Part shown: positions 32,394 through 40,795 of the stretch, one piece after another
Layout: each line of letters opens with the position of its first letter
Numbering within the stretch: the first letter of the stretch is position 1
Assembly: GCF_020723905.1 (NCBI RefSeq)
Contig: NZ_DYHZ01000001.1
Location: forward strand, 578,484 to 642,483
Direction of reading: 5' to 3'
DNA length: 64,000 bases
From: Anaerolinea thermophila
GTDB taxonomy: Bacteria > Chloroflexota > Anaerolineae > Anaerolineales > Anaerolineaceae
The notes under the pieces: model-generated
Databases searched by the model: none
Seen by the model: the letters and a program-made list of their open reading frames with translations, nothing else
Told to the model about the DNA's origin: nothing
Program-made: the position numbers and the translations under genes

Positions 32394-33593
32394 CTACTCC
32401 TCCTTGCCGGTTTCTTGGGCCGCTTCTGATGGCTCCGGAGTCTGCGGCGGTTCTGCAGCAGGTTGAACCGGTTGAGCAGGCTTGCGGCGGCTCAAAGCGC
32501 GGCGCACCCGGTAGAAAATATCGCTGGCTACAAAGACCGCCATTCCGCCCAGCACCAGCGGGATGAAAATCTTGTAGAACAGATTGACATAGTACACCAG
32601 CGGGAACTTCTCGCGGTCAGGACGGTAATGGCTCATCCACGAATCGGGGAAGTTTTCGGTGGCATCGGGGTGGCACTTCTGGCAGGCTTTCAGCATGTTT
32701 TGTTTCATGCCCAGTCCGACCATCGGGTCGTCCACGTCTCCGATGTTGTGAACGCCATGGCAGTCATAACACACTGCCTTGTTCGTCTGTTGATCGGGTG
32801 AGATGCGCTCGAACAGAGTGACCGTGGAACCGTGGAAGTCTGCCACATAGGTGTTGTACACATCCGTGGAGAGACCGTATTTGTTCATGATCTCCGGGTT
32901 GCTGTGGCACTCTCCACACATCTTGGGCGAAGCCAGGCGGAACTGAGTGGTGGTCGGGTCTTCAATGACATGCAGTCCATGGCAGGTAATGCACACCGGC
33001 ACATCGGGGTTGCCTTCTCGGGCGGCTTTTCCATGCACCGACTGGCTGTACTCCTGATAGATGCCGAAGTGGCATTGCGAGCATACTTCCGGCGACTTGC
33101 CCAATTCTTCGGGAATGAGGTTGCCCTGTTCGTCTTTAACCTGCGCCTGTGTGTGCGGGTTATGGCAATCAATGCAGGTTGGCGCCAGTTCATTACCGCT
33201 CTCGAAGGCGCGCCGATGGACGCTATCCAGTTCGTACTTGTCGGCGTGGCACACTTTACAGGTATTCTGATACTGCTTGCGGTACGCCCGTAAACTGGAC
33301 AAATCCTTCGCCGGATGCGGATACCCGAACATGTCGGAGTGGCACATGGCACAGGCTACTCCGTTTTTGGCGTGTACAGATTTGCCGTACTCCTCGGGCA
33401 GGATGGTCACATACAGTTGTTCGCCGTTGTCCAGCGTCAGGATCTGTCCCGGGGTCTGGTGACAGGCGAGACAGACCTCATTTCCGGGCAGAGACTCCTG
33501 CGATAGAGAGACGGCGTGTGCAACGGAAGACAGGGTTACCAGCAGAAAACCTGCCAGCAACAGAGCCATCCATGGTTTGGCGAAAGGTTTCAT
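32394..33593 (-). CDS. Nine-heme c-type cytochrome with C-terminal membrane anchor
   Basis: A 399-residue precursor. Signal peptide MALLLAGFLLVTLSSVAHA, then nine CxxCH motifs: CLACH, CAMCH, CKVCH, CIDCH, CSQCH, CITCH, CGECH, CYDCH and CQKCH. Additional His residues (GVHNIG, LHVIEDP, NPHTQ) can serve as distal ligands. A C-terminal helix (FYKIFIPLVLGGMAVFVASDI) and a Pro/Glu-rich tail anchor it in the membrane. First gene of a two-gene operon with the b-c fusion. Nothing in it identifies a terminal reductase site such as the Lys ligand of NrfA, so I read it as an electron conduit. A promoter is likely at 33666-33692 (TAGACA, 15-bp gap, TATAAT). Confidence 0.93.
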   Translation of the reverse strand: MKPFAKPWMALLLAGFLLVTLSSVAHAVSLSQESLPGNEVCLACHQTPGQILTLDNGEQLYVTILPEEYGKSVHAKNGVACAMCHSDMFGYPHPAKDLSSLRAYRKQYQNTCKVCHADKYELDSVHRRAFESGNELAPTCIDCHNPHTQAQVKDEQGNLIPEELGKSPEVCSQCHFGIYQEYSQSVHGKAAREGNPDVPVCITCHGLHVIEDPTTTQFRLASPKMCGECHSNPEIMNKYGLSTDVYNTYVADFHGSTVTLFERISPDQQTNKAVCYDCHGVHNIGDVDDPMVGLGMKQNMLKACQKCHPDATENFPDSWMSHYRPDREKFPLVYYVNLFYKIFIPLVLGGMAVFVASDIFYRVRRALSRRKPAQPVQPAAEPPQTPEPSEAAQETGKEE

Positions 33594-33665
33594 CACCGGT
33601 ACTCCATCCTTTTGGAAGAATTTCCTGCTCACTCTCTCATTAAAAGAAAGTGAGAGGCTGGATTA

Positions 33666-33692
33666 ATTATATATTAAACAGGGACTTGTCTA
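33666..33692 (-). promoter_or_regulatory. Putative promoter of the multiheme cytochrome operon
   Basis: On the minus strand TAGACA (33692-33687), 15-bp spacer, TATAAT (33671-33666), in an AT-rich gap 70 bases upstream of the start. The short spacing makes it provisional. Confidence 0.5.
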
Positions 33693-33777
33693 TACTTAGA
33701 GGGAAGTTTGACGAGAAAAAATGTGACCAATGACGCAGGGTTTATCCAATTCATCATCCCGACATTGATTTTAAAGT

Positions 33778-33802
33778 GGAAAAACCTCCGTTATGCGGAG
33801 GT
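33778..33802 (-). terminator. Intrinsic terminator of the Hsp20 cluster
   Basis: Seven-bp stem ACCTCCG / CGGAGGT with a five-base loop; on the minus strand a T5 run follows. Confidence 0.85.
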
Positions 33803-33832
33803 CTTTCCCAAACGCGACGTACCGTTATTTTT

Positions 33833-34339
33833 TCAACCGCGCTGGACCGGAATGCGCTTACCGATGACTTCCGGACGGGTAGACTTGGGCAAAACAACCG
33901 TCAATTCCCCCTTCTTGTAGGTTGCCGTAATCTTGTCCTCCTCTACCTCACAGGGCATCTCGATATCACGTCGGAAGGATCCGTAAGTGCGTTCGATCCG
34001 ATGATAGCGGCGGTCTTTTTCTTCTTTTTCCGCGCGTTTCTCGCCCTTGATGGTGAGGATGCCATCCTTGAACGAGACTTCAACGTCGTTCTCGTCCATG
34101 CCCGGCACCTCAGCCGTTACGACGATTTCCTTGTCATTCTCGCTCACGTCCACCCGCGGGAAGAACGCTCCCATGCGCTCCAGCAAGCGCGGTCGGAGTG
34201 AGAAGAGCGGTTCATCGAAGAACTCTTCCATCATGCGATCCATCTCGTCACGCAGGGTGAGGAAGAGATCTTCCTCGCGCCGGCGGGGAGCCAGCGCCCG
34301 TTCTTCGCGTTTCCAGGGAAGTAAATCTGTGATTGCCAT
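33833..34339 (-). CDS. Hsp20-family small heat shock protein (1 of 3)
   Basis: A 168-residue alpha-crystallin-domain protein. The N-terminal arm (ITDLLPWKREERALAPRRREEDLFLTLRDEMDRMMEEFFDEP) is charged. The domain runs from FFPRVDVSENDKEIVVTAEVPGMDENDVEVSFKDGILTIKGEK to RTYGSFRRDIEMPCEVEEDKITATYKKGELTVVLPKS. The C-terminal IxI/V-like motif is GKRIPV. Start ATG at 34339 follows GGAGGTGAGTCT. Acts as an ATP-independent holdase. Last of three tandem sHSP genes on the minus strand, about 100 bases after the second, and followed by a terminator. Confidence 0.96.
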   Translation of the reverse strand: MAITDLLPWKREERALAPRRREEDLFLTLRDEMDRMMEEFFDEPLFSLRPRLLERMGAFFPRVDVSENDKEIVVTAEVPGMDENDVEVSFKDGILTIKGEKRAEKEEKDRRYHRIERTYGSFRRDIEMPCEVEEDKITATYKKGELTVVLPKSTRPEVIGKRIPVQRG

Positions 34340-34441
34340 AGACTCACCTCCTCTTTTCACGCGCCGCGGCTCCTTCATCAGGTGCCGCGAGTGCGGGATT
34401 ATATCACCAATCGAGATACTGTCAAGTGTTTTTCTCTATTT

Positions 34442-34852
34442 TTATCCGGCTTTGACCGCAATCTTGGTAGGCTTTGCCGCACCGGCTTTGGGCAGGCGCA
34501 GGTACAGCGTGCCGTTTTTGACGCGGGCTTCAATGTGTTCGCGGTCAATCTCATCCGACAGGGCGAAGGAGCGTTCAAAATCGCCTTCGCCGTACTCGGC
34601 GTACGCCAGCGTGTAGTTTTCGGGGCGCTCAAAGGTCGGATAGGCTTTGATGGTCAGCACGTTCTTTTCCAGCATGATATCCACATTCTTTTCATCCACG
34701 CCCGGCAGATCCATCACCAGCACCAGATCATCGCGGGTTTCGTAGATATCGGTGCGGGGCAGATACACGCGGCGTTCGCGAATGCGTTCGGTTTTCTCCT
34801 CAGCCAGCGGAGTTTCCTTCTTGATTTCGATCGATTTGGTCTCTTCTGCCAT
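34442..34852 (-). CDS. Hsp20-family small heat shock protein (2 of 3)
   Basis: A 136-residue sHSP with a Lys/Glu-rich N-terminus (ETKSIEIKKETPLAEEKTERIRERR). The crystallin domain is VYLPRTDIYETRDDLVLVMDLPGVDEKNVDIMLEKNVLTIKAYP, then FERSFALSDEIDREHIEARVKNGTLYLRLPKA, ending KPTKIAVKAG with an IAV motif. It is more diverged than the flanking paralogues and has a Tyr-rich insert (ENYTLAYAEYGEGD). This class of short sHSP commonly sits beside a second one. Start follows GGGAGGAGGTGGCAT. Confidence 0.95.
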   Translation of the reverse strand: MAEETKSIEIKKETPLAEEKTERIRERRVYLPRTDIYETRDDLVLVMDLPGVDEKNVDIMLEKNVLTIKAYPTFERPENYTLAYAEYGEGDFERSFALSDEIDREHIEARVKNGTLYLRLPKAGAAKPTKIAVKAG

Positions 34853-34875
34853 ATGCCACCTCCTCCCGCTTCATC

Positions 34876-35316
34876 TTATGCCGATTTGACGGTGATCTTG
34901 CGCGGTTTGTCGGCTTCGGCGCGCGGCAAAACGATCTTCAAAATACCGTTCTCGTACGACGCCGTTACCTTATCCGCATTCACCGGGAAAGCCAGCTGGA
35001 TCGAGCGGCTGAACTTCCCGCACACCCGTTCGCGGCGATGATAGCGAATATCATCCTTGGGATCTTCAGGTTTGCGCTCGCCGCTGATGGTCAGCACATC
35101 GTTGACCACGCTGATGTCCAGGTCTTTCGGATCCACGCCCGGCACTTCCACGGTGACAATTTCCGCCTCGTCATTCGTCCAGGCATTGATGGCGGGGAAC
35201 ACGGTCGAAACACGCCCGGTTTCAGGCAGGAATGCCTGCATCAAGCGCTCCATCTCACGTTGCATGCGGTTCATCTCTTCCCAGATGCTCGGCATGGTAT
35301 ATCTCCGGTAGATCAT
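34876..35316 (-). CDS. Hsp20-family small heat shock protein (3 of 3, promoter-proximal)
   Basis: A 146-residue sHSP. N-terminal arm IWEEMNRMQREMERLMQAFLPE, crystallin domain FPAINAWTNDEAEIVTVEVPGVDPKDLDISVVNDVLTISGERK, then ERVCGKFSRSIQLAFPVNADKVTASYENGILKIVLPRAEADKPRKITVKSA with C-terminal ITV. It follows GGAAGGAGGGTCGT. First gene of the three-gene cluster; the region upstream (35317-35432) is AT-rich and has no CIRCE element, so heat control here differs from groESL. Confidence 0.96.
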   Translation of the reverse strand: MIYRRYTMPSIWEEMNRMQREMERLMQAFLPETGRVSTVFPAINAWTNDEAEIVTVEVPGVDPKDLDISVVNDVLTISGERKPEDPKDDIRYHRRERVCGKFSRSIQLAFPVNADKVTASYENGILKIVLPRAEADKPRKITVKSA

Positions 35317-35424
35317 ACGACCCTCCTTCCATTCAGGGTGAATGTTTCATTCCTGATTACGCCTCGAATTGTAAGAGGAATGTATTAACAATCCATCAAA
35401 GAATTATTGGAGTTTTGTTAAATT

Positions 35425-35456
35425 CAAAAAAAACGGGAGGGCGTGTACCCTCCCGT
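35425..35456 (-). terminator. Intrinsic terminator (distal) of the S9 peptidase-adenosine deaminase operon
   Basis: Nine-bp stem ACGGGAGGG / CCCTCCCGT (35433-35441 / 35448-35456); read on the minus strand it is followed by eight T residues. Confidence 0.9.
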
Positions 35457-35460
35457 AAAA

Positions 35461-35483
35461 GGCTGTCTTCTTTCCAGACAGCC
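35461..35483 (-). terminator. Hairpin (proximal) in tandem with the terminator above
   Basis: Eight-bp stem GGCTGTCT / AGACAGCC, seven-base loop, followed on the minus strand by TTTT. Tandem hairpins make a strong transcription end between this operon and the Hsp20 cluster. Confidence 0.75.
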
Positions 35484-35503
35484 CCAGCAAACACCTTTTT
35501 TCC

Positions 35504-36505
35504 TTATTCCGCCTGACAACTTTTCATCAGGGCTTGCTTTTCTGCCGGAGTGAGGAACGCCACCTCCAGGGCATTGCGTTGCAACTGACGAATCTGTTCG
35601 GGGGTCAGCCCGGCGGCAGGCGCGGCAACGGTGTACTCATACGGCAGGTTAATGCCACTGATGCCGGGATCATCGCTGTTGAGGGTGGCGCGGATGCCGC
35701 GCTCCACAAACTGGCGCACGGGGTGCCCGGCATAAGACGGGGCGGTGGTGGTCTGTACGTTGCTGGTCAGATTCACTTCCACGCCAGTACCGCGCTCCGC
35801 CAGAACATCCATCAGTGCGGGATCTTCGGGGGCATGGACGGCATGACCGATGCGCTCAGCGCCCAGTTCGTGCAGGGCTTGCCAGATGCTTTCGGCGCCA
35901 GCAGCCTCTCCAGCGTGCACGGTAACGTGCAAACCGACATCACGCACGGCTTTAAAATGCTCCACAAACAGACTGCCCGGAAAACGGGCTTCGTCGCCTG
36001 CCAGATCCACCGCCACAAACGCCTCGCGGCGGGCAAGGATGGCGCGCAGTTCCTTCCAGCAGGCATCCACGCCATAGGTGCGGCTGAGAATGCCAATCAG
36101 GTTCACCCTGACGCCGGTCTTCTGGCAACCGGCGCGCACCCCATCCACCACCGCATCAATCACTTCCACCGGGTCCAGATGATGCGGCTCTGCCATGAAG
36201 AGCGGAGAAAAGCGCAATTCGGCGTAATGCACCCCTTCGCGCTGCAGGTCTTCCACATTCTCAAAAGCAATCCGCCGGACAGCATCGGCATTGACCATCA
36301 CGCCGGTCATCCACTCAAATCGGGCAATAAACGCCATGATGCCGGGCTGGGCTTCGCTGACCTGCACATACGGGCGCAAACGCTCCACGTCCCATGCCGG
36401 CAGGTTGAGACCATGCTGACGACCCAGGTCCAGAATCGTCTCCAGACGCACACAGCCATCCAGATGGCGGTGCAAATCAATCAGCGGAAGGTCAGGAGCA
36501 ATCAT
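35504..36505 (-). CDS. add: Adenosine deaminase
   Basis: A 333-residue metal-dependent deaminase. The zinc and catalytic residues are visible: LIDLHRHLDGCVR (HxH), HVTVHAGEAAG (His and Glu), LGAERIGHAVHAPED (His) and TLNSDDPGISG (Asp pair). NLIGILSRTYG and AVDLAGDEARFPG are family elements. It deaminates adenosine or deoxyadenosine to inosine. The start ATG at 36505 sits seven bases after the S9 peptidase stop. Other members of the family act on related purines, so adenosine is the likely but not proven substrate. Confidence 0.93.
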   Translation of the reverse strand: MIAPDLPLIDLHRHLDGCVRLETILDLGRQHGLNLPAWDVERLRPYVQVSEAQPGIMAFIARFEWMTGVMVNADAVRRIAFENVEDLQREGVHYAELRFSPLFMAEPHHLDPVEVIDAVVDGVRAGCQKTGVRVNLIGILSRTYGVDACWKELRAILARREAFVAVDLAGDEARFPGSLFVEHFKAVRDVGLHVTVHAGEAAGAESIWQALHELGAERIGHAVHAPEDPALMDVLAERGTGVEVNLTSNVQTTTAPSYAGHPVRQFVERGIRATLNSDDPGISGINLPYEYTVAAPAAGLTPEQIRQLQRNALEVAFLTPAEKQALMKSCQAE

Positions 36506-36512
36506 GCCGGGA

Positions 36513-38519
36513 TTAACTCTCCTGCAGGTACTTCTTGAACCAGCGGGCAATGTGATTCAGACGCAGGATACGCCGGTCGGTGCGCCCATTGCGCGAAAGC
36601 CCGTGAAACTCCTCGGGGAAACGCACCATTTCGGTTTCCACGCCCAGCCGTTTGAGCGCCACAAACACCTGCTCGCCCTGCTCGATGGGACAGCGCAGGT
36701 CCATCTCATTATGCAGAACCAGCGTAGGAGTGCGCGCATTGCCAATGTAGGAAATGGGCGAGCGCTCCCAGTAGTACTGAAGCGCCTCAAAGGGCGGTTG
36801 ATTGTTCAATTCTTTCTGGAAATGCCAGTTGAAATCGCTCGACCCCCACATGGAGATGAAATTGCTCACACACCGCTGGGTCACGGCGGCTTTGAAGCGC
36901 TGCGTGTGTCCAATGATCCACACCGTCATGTAACCGCCGTAACTGCCGCCGGTAACCCCCATGCGGGTGGTGTCAATGTAGGGCAATTGCGACACATAAT
37001 CCGCCCATGCCATCAGGTCGGCATAATCGCGATCGCCCCAGTTGCCGTGAATGGCGCCCGCATGCGCCTCGCCGTATCCGCGCCCACCCCGCGGATTGCA
37101 GAAGTACACTACAAACCCCTGCGACGCCAGATAGTAAAACTCGTGCATGAAGAGTTTGCCATACTGGGTGAGGGGACCGCCGTGGATTTCCATGATCGAA
37201 GGGTACTTACGGTCAGGATCAAAACCGGGCGGTTTCAAAATCCAGCCCTGCAGGTCATTATTGTCGGGACCTTTGAACCACACTTCTTCGATTTCGCCCA
37301 GATCTACACGGTCGAGGATCTCGCGGTTGAAGCGGGTCAGGGTGCGCAGATTGCCGGTGCGGAAGTTGTACACAGCAATTTGACCGGGGTCGGAAAAGGT
37401 GCCGTAGATTCCCGCCATGCGCTCCCCCTGCACATCCACTGTGTGAGAGTGGAACACGCCGCCCTCGCCAATGAGCGTCTCCAGTTGAGTGCCGTCACGG
37501 CGAATGCGCATCATTAAACTGGAGCCATGCCGGACAATCGGGAAGATGAGGCTTTCACCGTCCTGGCTCCACACCGGTCGGTTGGTTGCCGCCGAGCCAA
37601 TATCGTTAATTGTCCAGGAACTGACGTGCAGGTCGTATTTCTCCGTCAGGTTGACGGCTGGCTGTGAGCCATCTACCGGTACCACCCACAGCCCTTCATT
37701 GCGGAAGCCCTCATCCACGCCTTCCTGAGCGTAATACGCCAGAAACCTGCCGTCGGGAGAGAAGCGCAGAGAAGACTTGTTGCCGGGCGGGGCAGGCAGT
37801 TTGCGCGCTTCGCCGCCGCGCGCGGGCATGATGAAAATATCGTCCAGTTCCGGGCTGGAATCGGGGTCTGGACTGTGATTGGAAATGAAGGCAATCCACT
37901 GACCATCCGGGGACCAGGCGGGGTATACCTCATCCCAGACAGGATGATCGGTGAGTTGAATGGCTCTGCCGGTGCCGGCATCCATCACCCAGAGATGCCA
38001 GCGCTCTCTGGGCAGATAACCATAACCATCCAGTTTGTAAAACAGACGTTCCACATGGCGCTGAGGGGTGCTGAGCGATTTGCGGTCGGGGTCTTTGCGG
38101 CGCTGGAGCACTTCCTCATCGGTCTTGCGCACGGTCAAAAGCAGTTTCCTGCCATCCGGCGACCAGAGGATTTCGCCAATCTCCCCCTCGATCTGCCCCA
38201 GCGGACGCGCTTCACCGCCGCCAAAGGGGATGACAAAGAGAGCGGGCGGCTTTTCTTTATCCAGCCGGTTGGAAAGGAAGGCAATTTTGTTTCCATCCGG
38301 CGACCAGACGGGATGCCCATCGCTGTGATCGCCCACGGTAAACTGGAAAGCGTTACCGCCGCGGGTAGGCACAACCCACAGGTTGGTGTACTTCTTCTCA
38401 TTCTTGCGGTCCACACGCTGAACCGAAAAGACGACATGCTCACCGTCCGGCGAAATTTGCGGATCGGAAAGCACCTGAAAACGATACAAATCTTCTGCGG
38501 TGATGAGACGTTTTGCCAT
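36513..38519 (-). CDS. S9-family peptidase (acylaminoacyl-peptidase/prolyl oligopeptidase type)
   Basis: A 668-residue protein. The first 410 residues form a beta-propeller with repeated PDG blocks (SDPQISPDGEHVVFSVQRV, VWSPDGNKIAFLSN, WSPDGRKLLLTV, SPDGQWIAFISN, FSPDGRFLAYYA). The C-terminal hydrolase has nucleophile Ser in GVTGGSYGGYMTV, HGGPLTQYG in the oxyanion strand, and the Asp (LRCPIEQG) and His (EFHGLSRNG) of the triad. No signal peptide, so it is cytosolic and degrades oligopeptides. First gene of the unit with add; an adjacent divergent glycosyltransferase shares a 126-base gap. Confidence 0.93.
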   Translation of the reverse strand: MAKRLITAEDLYRFQVLSDPQISPDGEHVVFSVQRVDRKNEKKYTNLWVVPTRGGNAFQFTVGDHSDGHPVWSPDGNKIAFLSNRLDKEKPPALFVIPFGGGEARPLGQIEGEIGEILWSPDGRKLLLTVRKTDEEVLQRRKDPDRKSLSTPQRHVERLFYKLDGYGYLPRERWHLWVMDAGTGRAIQLTDHPVWDEVYPAWSPDGQWIAFISNHSPDPDSSPELDDIFIMPARGGEARKLPAPPGNKSSLRFSPDGRFLAYYAQEGVDEGFRNEGLWVVPVDGSQPAVNLTEKYDLHVSSWTINDIGSAATNRPVWSQDGESLIFPIVRHGSSLMMRIRRDGTQLETLIGEGGVFHSHTVDVQGERMAGIYGTFSDPGQIAVYNFRTGNLRTLTRFNREILDRVDLGEIEEVWFKGPDNNDLQGWILKPPGFDPDRKYPSIMEIHGGPLTQYGKLFMHEFYYLASQGFVVYFCNPRGGRGYGEAHAGAIHGNWGDRDYADLMAWADYVSQLPYIDTTRMGVTGGSYGGYMTVWIIGHTQRFKAAVTQRCVSNFISMWGSSDFNWHFQKELNNQPPFEALQYYWERSPISYIGNARTPTLVLHNEMDLRCPIEQGEQVFVALKRLGVETEMVRFPEEFHGLSRNGRTDRRILRLNHIARWFKKYLQES

Positions 38520-38645
38520 GGTGAATCCTTAATCCAGAAATATATGGGGAAATGTGCTTTCATTGTACTCCGAATCCGGGCGAGTGTTTGATTTTTTTGC
38601 CCATTCCATGTTATCCTTGAACCGCAAACCCAGTTGAGGAGTCCT

Positions 38646-39329
38646 ATGACCTCGTCCCCCCCTTCGATCCTCGCCCTCATTCCTGCCCATAACGAAGCCG
38701 GGCACATCACGCCGGTTATCGCCGGGGCGCGCCGTTACCTGCCCGTGCTGGTCGTAGATGACGGCTCTAGCGATGAAACTGCCCGTGTTGCCAGCGCCGC
38801 CGGAGCGGAAGTGCTCCGGCAAACCCCCAACCTGGGCAAGGGCGAAGCCCTGAAAACCGGGTTCCGTTGGGCGCTGGAGCAGCACTTTGAAGCCGTATTG
38901 ACGCTGGACGCCGACGGTCAGCACGATCCGGAAGAGATTCCCCGTTTTCTGGAAAAATGGGCGCAGAGCCGCGCGGATTTAATCATTGGCGCGCGGGATT
39001 TCCGGCAAATGCCTCTACACCGCCGCCTTGCCAACACCAGCGGCACATGGCTCTTTTCGTGGGCGGTCGGGCGTTCCATCCGTGATAACCAGTCGGGCTA
39101 CCGGCTCATTTCCCGCCGTCTGATGGAAGCCTCACTTGCCAGCGCACATGGCGGGTTTGAGTTTGAGGTGGATATGATTGTGATCTGCATCCAGCGTGGA
39201 TACAGGCTGGACTGGGTGAACATCCGCACCATTTACGGGGACGAGAAAAGTCACATTCAACCGCTCCGCCATGTGCAGGGGTTTATCCGCCTTGCCCTGG
39301 CGACCCGCCGCCTGATGCGGGAAAAGTAA
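38646..39329 (+). CDS. GT2 family glycosyltransferase (polyprenyl-phosphate sugar synthase-like)
   Basis: A 227-residue single-domain GT-A enzyme without membrane helices. The nucleotide-sugar motifs are LIPAHNEAGHITPVI, VVDDGSSDETARVA, LDADGQHDPEEIPR (DxD-type) and LTLDADGQ. The C-terminal DNQSGYRLISRRLMEAS is typical of dolichol- or undecaprenyl-phosphate mannosyl/glucosyltransferases. Start follows GAGGAGTCCT. A plausible promoter is TTGATT (starting about 38597) with TTATCC at 17 bp. It likely loads a lipid carrier with a sugar for the envelope. Confidence 0.9.
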   Translation: MTSSPPSILALIPAHNEAGHITPVIAGARRYLPVLVVDDGSSDETARVASAAGAEVLRQTPNLGKGEALKTGFRWALEQHFEAVLTLDADGQHDPEEIPRFLEKWAQSRADLIIGARDFRQMPLHRRLANTSGTWLFSWAVGRSIRDNQSGYRLISRRLMEASLASAHGGFEFEVDMIVICIQRGYRLDWVNIRTIYGDEKSHIQPLRHVQGFIRLALATRRLMREK

Positions 39330-39340
39330 TCCCAACCCCC

Positions 39341-39398
39341 TTGACAAAAAATACTCATCTGTTTACTATTTTCCGAAATTGGTAAACGGGTGAGTATT
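39341..39398 (+). promoter_or_regulatory. PadR operon promoter with a large interrupted palindrome
   Basis: TTGACA (39341-39346), 17-bp spacer, TACTAT (39364-39369). Over it lies a 49-bp interrupted palindrome: AATACTCATCTGTTTACTA (39350-39368) and, 11 bases later, TGGTAAACGGGTGAGTATT (39380-39398), matching at 16 of 19 positions in the inverted alignment. The left arm covers the -10, the right arm ends five bases before the ATG at 39404. It is most likely the operator of the PadR regulator encoded next. Confidence 0.85.
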
Positions 39399-39403
39399 TT
39401 CTT

Positions 39404-40018
39404 ATGTCTGTTCGCAACGCCATTCTGGGACTGCTCTGCCAGCGAAACCGCTACGGATACGAGGTGCTTCAGGCTTTCCAGGCTGTGGCAGGCGGTCGGG
39501 AAACATGGGAGTTGAAACCCGCTCAGGTGTACACCACCCTTGCCCGCCTGAAGGAAAACGGACTGGTGGTGGAAGAAATCTCTGATGGAGAAACCGACCC
39601 CGGAAAGCGCCGCTATGCCATCACCCCGGCGGGCAAAGCCGAACTGCAACGCTGGTTTGAGACTCCCGTGCCGGTGGAACATCAGCGCGATGAGTTCTTC
39701 CTGAAACTGATGCTGGCGCTGGCAACCGGTCAGGCAGATCCACGCCGGTTGATTTATCTGCAACGCGCCAGTCTGTTTCAGGAACTGCACCGCCTGACCA
39801 CCCTGCGCATGGAACTCGACCCCTACACCTCGCTGGCGCACATTCTCTTACTGGATCAGGCAATCATGCACATTGAAGCCGACCTGCGCTGGTTGGAGAT
39901 GATTGAAGCCCGATTGGACGAAGTGCGCAAACAGCCCATCCCTGAGCCGGAACTCCGCCCAAGAGGCAGACCAGGCAAGCATGAAAAAAACATCATTCCC
40001 ATGAAGGAGGAACCATGA
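39404..40018 (+). CDS. PadR-family transcriptional regulator
   Basis: A 204-residue protein with the PadR winged helix: NAILGLLCQRNRYGYEVLQAFQAVAGGRETWELKPAQVYTTLARLKENGLVVEEISDG, then KRRYAITPAGKAELQRWFETPV, and a C-terminal dimerisation helix region (EADLRWLEMIEARLDEVRKQ). It commands the ABC-transporter genes that follow: its TGA overlaps the ATG of the ATP-binding gene (ATGA), the classic arrangement for LmrR/BceR-like antibiotic-stress circuits. Likely autoregulated through the palindrome at its promoter. Confidence 0.93.
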   Translation: MSVRNAILGLLCQRNRYGYEVLQAFQAVAGGRETWELKPAQVYTTLARLKENGLVVEEISDGETDPGKRRYAITPAGKAELQRWFETPVPVEHQRDEFFLKLMLALATGQADPRRLIYLQRASLFQELHRLTTLRMELDPYTSLAHILLLDQAIMHIEADLRWLEMIEARLDEVRKQPIPEPELRPRGRPGKHEKNIIPMKEEP

Positions 40019-40764
40019 GCAACCCCATCGTATCTACCCAGTCCCTGACCAAGGTGTACGGGCAAGGCGCCGCCGCCGTCCGCGCACTGGATGGCGTGAA
40101 CCTGACCATTCAACCGGGCGAATTTGTCGCCGTGATGGGTCCCAGCGGATGCGGCAAGTCCACACTGCTTCACCTCATCGGCGGATTGGACCGTCCCACC
40201 TCTGGCACCGTCTGGCTGGATGGACAGGACCTGACGCAATTGAATGACGATCAGGTCACCGCCATCCGCCGGAAGAAAATGGGCTTCATCTTCCAGTTCT
40301 TCAACCTGATCCCGGTGCTTAACGCTCTGGAAAACGCCGCCCTGCCGATGATTCTGGACGGTATGCGCCCTGCTGAAGCCCGCAAACGCGCTCAGGAATG
40401 GCTGGAACGGGTAGGACTGGGACACCGGCTGACCCACCGCCCTTCGGAACTCTCCGGCGGCGAGCAACAGCGGGTTGCCATTGCCCGGGCGCTGGCAAGC
40501 GATCCCGCCCTTATCCTGGCGGATGAACCCACCGGCAACCTGGATTCGCGCGCCTCGGAGGAAATTGCCGGTTTGCTCCGCCAAATTTCCAGCACATGGG
40601 AACGCACCATCCTCATGGTCACCCACGATGCACGCATTGCCGCGTATGCCGACCGCATTGTCTTTTTGAAAGACGGGAAAATTGTGGATGAAACAGTGCT
40701 GGAGCACCGCAACGGCGAGCAGGCGGAGATGGTTGCCGATAAGATGAAAGAAATCGGGGATTAA
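40015..40764 (+). CDS. MacB/LolD-type ABC transporter ATP-binding protein
   Basis: A 249-residue ATPase with Walker A GPSGCGKSTLLH, Q-loop region FIFQFFNLIPVLNALENAALPM, signature LSGGEQQRVAIARALA, Walker B PALILADEPTGNLDSR and H-loop LMVTHDARIAAYADR. The sequence around the Q-loop is that of FtsX/MacB-type transporters. Partner is the permease at 40796. Its start overlaps the PadR stop. Confidence 0.95.
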   Translation: MSNPIVSTQSLTKVYGQGAAAVRALDGVNLTIQPGEFVAVMGPSGCGKSTLLHLIGGLDRPTSGTVWLDGQDLTQLNDDQVTAIRRKKMGFIFQFFNLIPVLNALENAALPMILDGMRPAEARKRAQEWLERVGLGHRLTHRPSELSGGEQQRVAIARALASDPALILADEPTGNLDSRASEEIAGLLRQISSTWERTILMVTHDARIAAYADRIVFLKDGKIVDETVLEHRNGEQAEMVADKMKEIGD

Positions 40765-40795
40765 CCGTGTTTTTAGCCGTAAAAAGGAGTGCAGG

